Assembly (NCBI GenBank): GCA_026770585.1 | Contig: MU647415.1 | Coordinates: forward strand, 44,866-55,123 | Direction: 5' to 3' | DNA length: 10,258 bases | From: Baffinella frigidus | Taxonomy: Eukaryota; Cryptophyceae; Cryptomonadales; Baffinellaceae | Shown here: positions 5,061-10,187 of the stretch, piece after piece | How the letters are laid out: each line of letters begins with the position of its first letter | Position numbering within the stretch: the first letter of the stretch is position 1 | Notes under the pieces: model-generated | What the model saw: the letters and a program-made list of their open reading frames with translations, nothing else | What the model was told of the DNA's origin: nothing | Databases searched by the model: none | Translations under genes and position numbers: made by a program

Positions 5061-5195
5061 CAGAACCCGGTTTGATAGTCCATTTTCTTTTAGATAAGAC
5101 TTGTTCCCGGATGAGGCTTCAGACGTTCGGTGGCCGGAGTGACTTTACAAACCTGTTCCCGGATGGGTTTAGGGTTTAGGGGGCAGCACCGCTCC
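5061..5195 (+). repeat. Module copies 3 and 4 (CCGGTTT / TGTTCCCGGATG)
   Basis: 5061-5115 repeats 3910-3964 (CAGAACCCGGTTTGATAGTC and TTGTTCCCGGATGAG). 5152-5195 repeats the end of the module, but with TTTAGGGTTTAGGG in place of GTGTAGGGTGTAGGG, followed by the shared GGCAGCACCGCTCCC. The substitution of one heptamer dialect for another inside an otherwise conserved module is notable. Confidence 0.7.
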
Positions 5196-5284
5196 CTTGG
5201 CACCTTGGATCTCTCAAGAGCGTGTGCAACACTTGATAGACCGAACAGCCACCTTGGTGGCTACGAGGCTCGAAACCCGAAACC
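5189..5284 (+). repeat. ~97-bp direct repeat, copy 2
   Basis: Copy of 4928-5024, also ending in GAAACCCGAAACCC heptamers. It overlaps the preceding module at the GCTCCC junction. Confidence 0.85.
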
Positions 5285-5400
5285 CTCTCCACCAAACCCG
5301 AAACCCTAAGTCTTGATCCTCCCAACCCGAACCCCGAAGCTCGAATCCCGAAACCCGAACCTTGGGACCGAAAACCGAAACACGAAACGCCAATCCTCCA
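5275..5400 (+). repeat. Degenerate CCCGAAA tract
   Basis: Scattered CCCGAAA, CCCGAACC, CTCGAATCC and CCGAAAAC units lie partly in register. It appears to be an older, eroded relative of the array at 2249-2379. Confidence 0.7.
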
Positions 5401-5430
5401 AGGGAGCAGGGCCCCTCGAGACCTTCCACC

Positions 5431-5541
5431 AAAAGTCAACTTGCCTTGAGGCAATTAACGTGAAGGCTTTTCTGGTGCAAATATGGTCACGTTACCCCCC
5501 AGATGCTGGGGTCAACGAAACCTTTGTAGCCCACCGTGTGG
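5431..5541 (+). repeat. GGTCACGT repeat, copy 3
   Basis: AAAAGTCAACTTGCCTTGAG through ATGGTCACGTTAC and the hairpin CCCCAGATGCTGGGG to TAGCCCACCGTGTGG. It aligns to 711-820. It directly abuts the inverted-repeat element starting at 5547. Confidence 0.75.
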
Positions 5542-5546
5542 TCGGT

Positions 5547-5826
5547 CCACTCGAGAATGCAAGAGGGGCCTGTTTACATGTGGGGTTGTAAATAGTTGTA
5601 CCAGGATAAGGTGTTCCAACCTCCTGACTGGCCAATATTTGGCTAGTTACGTGACCAATCAACGAAAGTTACTACCCAAATGATACGTTATTCCAACCTC
5701 GTGGATGTGCTAATTTCGCAGAGTTACGTGACCAACCCTCGAAAATTACTACATAAACGCCCACTTGTAAAAGCCACTTGTAAAAGAAAACCGTTTTAAA
5801 TAGGCCCCTCTAGCATTCTCGTGTGG
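5547..5826. mobile_element. 280-bp inverted-repeat element A
   Basis: The terminal repeats are CCACTCGAGAATGC...GGGGCCTGTTT (5547-5575) and its reverse complement AAATAGGCCCC...ATTCTCGTGTGG (5798-5826), with about three mismatches in 29 bp. Inside are two copies of a 77-bp unit, starting TTCCAACCTC at 5614 and 5691. Each leads through GTTACGTGACCAA to the GAAARTTACTAC core. There is no coding capacity beyond short repeat-derived frames. It is probably a non-autonomous DNA element; no clear target duplication is seen. Confidence 0.78.
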
Positions 5827-6035
5827 TTCATCGCGTGTTCCGGGGGGCGGTTTTTCTCTGGAGGAGCCTATTTATATGTGGGGTTGTAGATATTTGTACC
5901 AGGATAAGGTGTTCCAACCTCGCGCCTGGCCAATGTATGGCTAGTTACGTGACCAATCAACGAAAGTTACTACACAAATGCCCACTTTTAAAAGCACATC
6001 GGTTTTAAATAGGCCCCTCTGGCATTCTCGAGTGG
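5827..6035. mobile_element. ~209-bp inverted-repeat element B
   Basis: Tandem partner of element A, offset 298 bases. Its right terminus (6007-6035, AAATAGGCCCC...TCTCGAGTGG) matches that of A. Its left terminus survives only as GGAGGAGCCTATTTA (near 5861-5876), so the left end seems replaced. It has one 77-bp unit (from 5912) instead of two and keeps the core AACGAAAGTTACTACACAAA. Confidence 0.72.
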
Positions 6036-6121
6036 TGGAGGGTTTCTCGGATCCCGGCTTTCCAGCATGGGGGGGTCGATTCCGGCCCCCTGCCTGGTAC
6101 AAACCCAAAAAACGGTGGGCT
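6036..6121. other. Unassigned spacer
   Basis: No repeat partner was found within the window, and no gene-like signal. It contains GGATCCCGG and a GGGGGGG run. Confidence 0.4.
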
Positions 6122-6315
6122 CACCTAAACCCTAAAGCATAATCAAGAACAGGGCGCGTACGGTAGGTAATCCGGGGTAGGGGGGTTCCTACGGATAATA
6201 TAGAGACGTAGGGGGGTTCCTACGGATAACGTAACGGAAATCGGCCCCAAATCGGCCAAAAATCCCTTCGTAGCCCACCTATAAACCCTAAAGCATCATC
6301 CTGGGCAGGGCGCGG
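6122..6315 (+). repeat. Direct repeats and degenerate 54-mer
   Basis: ACCTAAACCCTAAAGCATAA...CAGGGCGCG (6122-6158) recurs as ACCTATAAACCCTAAAGCAT...CAGGGCGCG (6276-6314). Between them lies a degenerate 54-mer (6158-6199) whose tail GTAGGGGGGTTCCTACGGAT is repeated at 6209-6228. Confidence 0.72.
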
Positions 6316-6336
6316 TGTCATGTTCCCAGTGTGGAT

Positions 6337-6376
6337 GGGGGCAGTTTGCCGCCGCCAGGGGCGCTACTGTATGCTT
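6337..6376 (+). repeat. GGGGCGCTACTGTATGC unit, copy 1
   Basis: A ~39-bp unit, GGGGGCAGTTTGCCGCCGCC through GGGGCGCTACTGTATGC, recurs at 6844-6882. The two copies bracket the minisatellite blocks. Confidence 0.8.
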
Positions 6377-6381
6377 GGTAT

Positions 6382-6480
6382 CCCGAACCCCGAAACCAGA
6401 AACCAGAAACTAGAAACTAGACACCCGGAAACCAGCTGCTAGAAACTAGAACCCCGGCCACCGTGTGCGCGGTACCCCTC
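6382..6480 (+). repeat. ACTAGAA heptamer unit, copy 1
   Basis: CCCGAACCCCGAAACC leads into tandem ACCAGAA and ACTAGAA heptamers, then CCCGGAAACCAGCTGCTAG, more ACTAGAA, and ends CCCCGGCCACCG...GGTACCCCTC. Copies are at 7556-7675 and, split by an insertion, 7785-8028. The 7-bp period and CCCGAAA start suggest derivation from the CCCGAAA satellite. Confidence 0.85.
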
Positions 6481-6492
6481 CTGGGTGTAAAC

Positions 6493-6707
6493 CCGAAGGG
6501 TGCAGGGTGTGGGGTAGAGGGCTGAGGGTAGAGGGTTGAATGTTAGGGTAGAGAGTAGAGGGTTGAAGGTCAGGGTCCAGGGTAGAGGGTTGAAGGTTAT
6601 AGGGTCCAGGGTAGAGGGTTGAAGGTTATAGGGTCCAGGGTAGAGGGTTGAAGGTTATAGGGTCCAGGGTAGAGGGTTGAAGGTTATAGGGTCCAGGGTG
6701 TAAGTGC
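6493..6707 (-). repeat. 29-bp minisatellite block, five units
   Basis: A lead-in (GGGTGCAGGGTGTGGGGTAG...) is followed by units starting GGGTCCA at 6573, 6602, 6631, 6660 and 6689, exactly 29 bases apart. Each unit is GGGTCCA GGGTAGA GGGTTGA plus AGGTTATA, three heptamers and one octamer. Minus-strand frames read as Leu-Gln-Pro-Ser repeats. Confidence 0.92.
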
Positions 6708-6712
6708 CAAAA

Positions 6713-6838
6713 CCGAAGGGTGCAGGGTGTGGGGTAGAGGGCTGAGGGTAGAGGGTTGAATATTAGGGTAGAGAGTAGAGGGTTGAAGGTCAGGGTCCAG
6801 GGTAGAGGGTTGAAGGTTATAGGGTCCAGGGTGTAAGT
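6713..6838 (-). repeat. 29-bp minisatellite block, two units
   Basis: Near-identical duplicate of 6493-6707, including the lead-in and the GGGTGTAAGTG exit, but with only two GGGTCCA units (6793, 6822). The loss or gain of exactly three units gives a clean copy-number difference. Confidence 0.92.
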
Positions 6839-6843
6839 GTGGG

Positions 6844-6882
6844 TGGGGGCAGTTCTCCGCCGCAAGGGGCGCTACTGTATGC
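6844..6882 (+). repeat. GGGGCGCTACTGTATGC unit, copy 2
   Basis: Matches 6337-6376 with a few changes. It is followed by the CACGGTACCCCTTCTTCC motif that elsewhere ends the ACTAGAA units, so this location may have lost its heptamers. Confidence 0.8.
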
Positions 6883-6990
6883 ACGGTACCCCTTCTTCCC
6901 GCCTTTCAGCCTGGACGACTTTACGGGAACGACAACTTTAGACAGGACGACACCGCGTAACACCTAGACCCTGAGCCCTAAACCCTGCCT

Positions 6991-7111
6991 CGCCAGAGGG
7001 CTCGAAACATCCACTTTTGACATCTTTCAGGGGGAATCCCCCGAATATTTAAAGTCAACGACGCCAGATCTGGAGTGGATAAGGCGTCGGTTTCCCTCGA
7101 GCCCTCTGGCG
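6991..7111. mobile_element. 121-bp MITE-like element with 15-bp terminal repeats
   Basis: Perfect terminal inverted repeats CGCCAGAGGGCTCGA (6991-7005) and TCGAGCCCTCTGGCG (7097-7111). The interior has AACATCCACTTTTGACATC and a GACGCC...GGCGTC dyad. Partial copies at 7486-7550 and 7683-7782 share the left terminus and interior but lack the right terminus, and a lone left terminus follows at 7134-7152. No open frame is present; a non-autonomous element is likely. Confidence 0.78.
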
Positions 7112-7152
7112 TGGTACACCCTAAACCCTGCTTCGCCAGAGGGCTCGAAATA

Positions 7153-7336
7153 TTTATTGACCCAAGTCCACCGTGGAGAGACCTCGTCTACAAGATACAA
7201 GAACCCGTAACTGAAGAATACGGAGCGGTTGCGACCCCTGCGTGTTCTTGAGACAAGACCGAGAGAGAGAGATCATGTGCGGCTCGTTGCCCCCCTCTCT
7301 GTCGTCCCTCCTCCCTCCGCTCCCTCGTCGCCCTCC
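7153..7336. other. Unassigned stretch before CT tract
   Basis: No repeat partner found in the window; it includes a short GAGAGAGAGA at 7261-7270. Frames here continue into the CT microsatellite and show no domain. Confidence 0.4.
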
Positions 7337-7440
7337 CCCCTCTCTCTCTCTCCCTCCCCTCTCCTCTCTCCCACCCCTCCTCTCTCTCTCTCTCTCTCTC
7401 TCTCTTCGAGGGGGCGACCTCCTCTCTCTCTCTCTCCCAG
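7337..7440. repeat. CT microsatellite
   Basis: CTCTCTC and CCCTCC runs are broken by GAGGGGGCGACC at 7408-7419. Open frames on both strands (Ser-Leu or Arg-Glu rich) are low-complexity artefacts. Confidence 0.93.
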
Positions 7441-7485
7441 GGGGCGAGGGATGACAGAGAGGGGGGCAACGACTACGGCCCTCCA

Positions 7486-7550
7486 CGCCAGAGGGCGCGA
7501 AACATCCACTTTTGACATCGGGGGGGTTCCCCCTGAACACTTAAGTCAAT
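7486..7550 (+). repeat. CGCCAGAGGG element fragment, copy 2
   Basis: Left terminus and interior of the 121-bp element (CGCCAGAGGGCGCGAAACAT..., TTAAGTCAA), broken off before the GACGCC dyad. It runs straight into an ACTAGAA heptamer unit. Confidence 0.75.
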
Positions 7551-7555
7551 GGTAA

Positions 7556-7675
7556 CCCGAACCCCAAAACCAGAAACCAGAAACCAGAAACTAGAAACTA
7601 GAAACCCGGAAACCAGCTACTAGAAACTAGAAACTAGAAACTAGAACCCCGGCCACTGTTTGCACGGTACCCCTC
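7556..7675 (+). repeat. ACTAGAA heptamer unit, copy 2
   Basis: Uninterrupted copy of the unit with CCCGGAAACCAGCTACTAG in the middle, followed by three ACTAGAA units, then ACCCCGGCCACTG and CACGGTACCCCTCC. It serves as the empty-site comparison for the foldback insertion at 7851. Confidence 0.87.
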
Positions 7676-7682
7676 CTTCCTA

Positions 7683-7782
7683 CGCCAGACGGCTCGAAAC
7701 GTCCACTTTTGGCATCGTTCGGGGGATTTCCTCTGAACACTTAAGTCAACGCCGCCAGAACTAGCGTGGATATGGCGTCGGT
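7683..7782 (+). repeat. CGCCAGACGG element fragment, copy 3
   Basis: Diverged copy of 6991-7091 retaining the interior dyad (GCCGCCAGAACTAG...GGCGTCGG) but not the right terminus. It leads into the next ACTAGAA unit, repeating the junction seen at 7550. So the element fragment and the heptamer unit have been copied as one block. Confidence 0.75.
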
Positions 7783-7784
7783 AA

Positions 7785-8028
7785 CCCGAACCCCGAAAAT
7801 AGAAAATAGAAACTAGAACCCCGGAAACCAGCAACTAGCAACTAGAAACTTAATCTCCATACAAGTATTAATTAATTGCTTTTGGGCAACGAAAATTACT
7901 ACATAATTTGCTCATAAAAGTAATAGTAGAGCATTTGTGTAGTAAATTTCGTTGCGCCAAAAGCAATTAATTAATACTTGTATGGAGATGAAACTAGAAA
8001 TCCGGCCACTGTGTGCGCGGTACCCCTT
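7785..8028 (+). repeat. ACTAGAA heptamer unit, copy 3, interrupted
   Basis: Begins CCCGAACCCCGAAAATAG and ends GGCCACTGTGTGCGCGGTAC, as in the other copies. After ACTAGAAACT at 7841-7850 it is broken by a 139-bp foldback and resumes with GAAACTAGAAATCC at 7990. Removing the insert and one GAAACT restores the normal unit. Confidence 0.85.
7851..7989. mobile_element. 139-bp foldback element FB2
   Basis: The arms are reverse complements: ATCTCCATACAAGTATTAAT... (from 7853) against ...TTAATACTTGTATGGAGAT (to 7989), with few mismatches, around a ~20-base loop. The inner arms carry CAACGAAAATTACTACATAA and GTGTAGTAAATTTCGTTG, the same core as FB1. The outer arms (AT-rich, TTAATTAATTGCTTTTGG) do not match FB1. 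A 6-bp direct repeat, GAAACT, flanks it at 7845-7850 and 7990-7995, supporting insertion by transposition. No open frame is present. Confidence 0.87.
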
Positions 8029-8078
8029 CTTCTTTCTTCGTCTTCTTCTTCTTTATTACTTTCGATACAGGTCCTAAA
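8029..8078 (+). repeat. CTTCTTC tract and shared motif
   Basis: CTTCTTCTTCTTTATTACTT followed by CGATACAGGTCCTAAA repeats 3991-4027 almost exactly, so this fragment is shared with the duplicated module there. Confidence 0.78.
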
Positions 8079-8085
8079 TGAAGTC

Positions 8086-8186
8086 TGACGGTTTGCGCAT
8101 TTCATTTGAACCAGAAAAAGGTTTTACGCCCTTTCAAAACGCACCGTTTCGAGAATTCTGGTACAAATGAAATGAGCAAACCGTCA
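8086..8186. repeat. 101-bp inverted repeat with 31-bp arms
   Basis: TGACGGTTTGCGCATTTCAT... (8086-8116) pairs with ...ATGAGCAAACCGTCA (8156-8186), about two mismatches, around a 39-base loop. It has MITE-like size. The sequence GTCCTAAATGAAGTC precedes it; no definite target duplication. Confidence 0.75.
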
Positions 8187-8380
8187 AACCAGCAACCCGA
8201 AAGCGGCCAACATTTCCCGGAATCGCTCTAGCACTCGGCACTCTCCGTCAAGCCCACTACTGGTTTCAAACGCCTTACAACATTGTAGAGGAGAGCGTTT
8301 GTACTGAAATCGAGGGGGCCCAAACCTTTTCAGCCATTCCTATAGGAATCTATCTGAAAAACCCAAAAACATGTGTGCTC
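8187..8380. other. Spacer with degenerate CTTCAAGTCCAC copy
   Basis: CGGCACTCTCCGTCAAGCCCACTAC (8237-8261) is a diverged copy of the motif repeated at 9050, 9285, 9478 and 9670. A small CAAACGC/GCGTTTG hairpin spans 8268-8301. The rest is unassigned. Confidence 0.5.
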
Positions 8381-8646
8381 GAACTTTTGAACCCCTGAGC
8401 CGGTTTCACTTTTCTCGACGGTTCTGGATTCCTCATCACGCCCTCTCCAAACCCACTCGAAGAAATATCTCGAGCCGAGTACAGGAACATGCCGAAAACT
8501 CGCCTTGTTCGTGGAAAGTTGACTAAAACGGTGGGCCTGTTTCCGGGCCTCTGGCGCCCTATATTCTATGAGCGGGTTTGAAGAGGGCATCATGGGGATT
8601 CCAGAACCGTTGAGAAAAGTGAAAGCGGCCCTCTGGGTCAAAAGTT
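8381..8646. repeat. 266-bp inverted repeat with ~95-bp arms
   Basis: The left arm 8381-8476 and right arm 8551-8646 are reverse complements. The best part (8399-8458 against 8571-8631) differs at about 8 of 60 positions. The inner portions (AGAAATATCTCGAGCC against the GGCGCCCTATATTCT side) are weaker. Two minus-strand frames (103 and 85 codons) overlap the palindrome and share no recognised domain. They are parsimoniously explained by the hairpin. Confidence 0.8.
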
Positions 8647-8727
8647 ACAGCCCAGAGCGTCCCACGGTGGACCTGACGGGCCCGCCTCGGGACCCCAGAA
8701 TGACGGTAGAGCCCTTGTAACTCGTTC

Positions 8728-8823
8728 CCTGAAATGTGGCACCCAGGGGTTCCAATGGCAAAGTTTCTCAGAATTTCGAGGGCTACAACTTTCCAATAGG
8801 AACTCTTGGGTGCCACATTTCAG
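8728..8823. repeat. 96-bp inverted repeat with ~38-bp arms
   Basis: CCTGAAATGTGGCACCCAGG... (8728-8766) pairs with ...TTGGGTGCCACATTTCAGG (8787-8823), with four or five mismatches and one gap, around a ~20-base loop. Frames on both strands read similar peptides because of the palindrome. Confidence 0.82.
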
Positions 8824-8879
8824 GTAAACATGTTCCTACACAAAATAGGTCGATTGGGCCCCCTCCTGAAATCGCTACT
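8824..8879. other. Unassigned spacer
   Basis: Includes GGTAAACATGTTCCT, similar to GAGTAAACATGTTCTCGG at 3942-3959, and nothing else recognised. Confidence 0.35.
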
Positions 8880-9245
8880 TTTAGTGTCTCAACGTATCTA
8901 AATACTTTTACGCAATCTCAAAAGTGTTTAAAATGTAAAACGTTTACGTAACGTTAGAAGTGTTTAAAACGTTTTACATGGTGTTCAACCCCGTTTTACG
9001 TAACTTTAAATGTATTTAAAACGTTTTGCGTGAACAGGACTCGGCCCTCTCCTTCAAGTCCACCACTAGTTGTGAATGCCAGCGTAGAGGAGAAATTTTG
9101 CACTGACACCGTCACTTTTAGTGTTAAATGTATTTAAAACGTAGTGCTAAATGTATTTAAAACGTTGTACATAGTGTTTAAAATGTTTTTAACTTAAAAA
9201 AATTTAACTTTAAAATGTTTTAAACACTGTGTAAAAAACGTTTTA
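8880..9245. repeat. AT-rich region of TTTAAAACGTTTTACGT repeats
   Basis: Variants of AATGTATTTAAAACGTTTTG or GTGTTTAAAACGTTTTACAT occur at least six times. A palindromic stretch near 9176-9228 pairs GTGTTTAAAATG with TGTTTTAAACAC. Base composition changes sharply from the CT-rich DNA after 9310. ACGTTTTRCGTGAACAGGAC occurs at 9020-9040 and 9238-9257, each followed by CTCGGCC and the CCTTCAAGTCCAC motif. No gene-like signal. Confidence 0.75.
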
Positions 9246-9284
9246 CGTGAACAGGACTGCGCGGCGGGGAAGCACTCGGCCGAA

Positions 9285-9530
9285 TCCTTCAAGTCCACTA
9301 CTTGTGTCGACTGCATCAGCGGTCCGCCCCTCTCTCACACACACACTCCCTCTCTCTCTCTCTCTCTCCCTCTCTCGCTCCCCTCTCTCTCTCACACGCA
9401 CACACACACACTCCCTCTCTCTCTCTCCCTCTTTCGCTCGCTCGCTCGCTCGCTCTCTCTCTCCCTCCCTCCCTCCATCCTTCAAGTCCACCACTTGCGT
9501 CGACTGCCTCGGCGGTCCGCCCCTCGCTCG

Positions 9531-9565
<35 letters not shown>

Positions 9566-9861
9566 TCTCTCTATCTCTATCTCTCTCTCACTCCCTCCCT
9601 CTCTCTCTCTATCTCTCTCTCTCCCTCCCTCTCTCTCCATCTCTCTCGCCCTCCCTCCCTCCCTCCCTCTCCTTCAAGTCCACTACTTGTGTCGACTGTC
9701 TCAGCAGTCCGCCCCTCTCTCGCTCCCTCTCTCTCACACACACCCTCTCTCTCTCTCTCGCTCCCTTTCGCGATCTCTCTTTCTATCTCTCTCCTCTCGC
9801 TCTCGCTCTCTCGTTCCCTTTCTCTCTACCTCTCTCTATCTCTTTCTATCTCTCTCTCTCT
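9285..9861 (+). repeat. 192-bp tandem repeat with internal CT tracts, three units
   Basis: The ~45-bp head TCCTTCAAGTCCACTACTTG, TGTCGACTGC, CGGTCCGCCCCTC begins at 9285, 9478 and 9670, spaced 193 and 192 bases. Each head is followed by ~145 bp of CT/CA microsatellite, so the constant period survives in low-complexity filler. Solitary, more diverged heads lie at 9049 and 8250. Long Ser-Leu frames across the region are artefacts. Confidence 0.88.
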
Positions 9862-10029
9862 CTCCCTCTCTCTCGCTCGCTCTCTCTCTCGCTCGCTCGC
9901 TCTCTCACTCTCTCCCCCCCCCTCTGTCTCTATCTCTCTCCCTCGCTCGCTCGCTCTCTCTCTCTCTATCTCTCTCCCTCCCTCCCTCTCTCCCTCTCTC
10001 CCTCCCTCTCTCTCTACCTCTCTCGCCCT
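9862..10029. repeat. CT/CTCG microsatellite
   Basis: Continuation of the CT-rich filler with CTCGCTCG and CTCTAT variants and no further head motif. It abuts the right arm of the long-range inverted pair. Confidence 0.9.
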
Positions 10030-10139
10030 CCACTTAGCAGCCACCGGGGGCGTCACGGATTCAGTCCACCTAAACGATTTGTACTAGAATCTTATCCATT
10101 GCCCTGGATGCCAACCAGAATTTCACCTTGATTTCAAGG
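10030..10139 (-). repeat. Long-range inverted pair, right arm
   Basis: Reverse complement of 3595-3705 at about 88% identity. Both ends are aligned: CCACTTAGCAGCCACC against GGCTGCTAAGTGG, and the small CCTTGATTTCAAGG dyad at the other end. The arm is preceded by CT microsatellite, whereas the left arm is not, so the shared unit ends at the CCACTTAGCAG boundary. CTTAGCAGCGACCG also follows a CT tract at 3243-3256. Confidence 0.88.
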
Positions 10140-10187
10140 CGACAAGGAACTCGGCCGCCCCCGTGCCCCCGCGCCCCACACCCTGAA

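Noticed and set aside
5483-6008. Two plus-strand frames sharing a Cys-Thr-Arg-Ile-Arg-Cys-Ser-Asn stretch
   Set aside because: The similarity is the nucleotide repeat between elements A and B; the frames are short, lack a domain and start at unrelated sites.
8330-8816. Two adjoining minus-strand frames (103 and 85 codons) in less repetitive sequence
   Set aside because: Both lie within the 8381-8646 and 8728-8823 inverted repeats and show no domain; a plus-strand frame in the second hairpin reads a similar peptide because of the palindrome.
9247-10131. 294-codon plus-strand open frame rich in Ser and Leu
   Set aside because: It translates CT microsatellite and the 192-bp tandem heads; parallel frames of similar length exist in other phases, as expected from low complexity.
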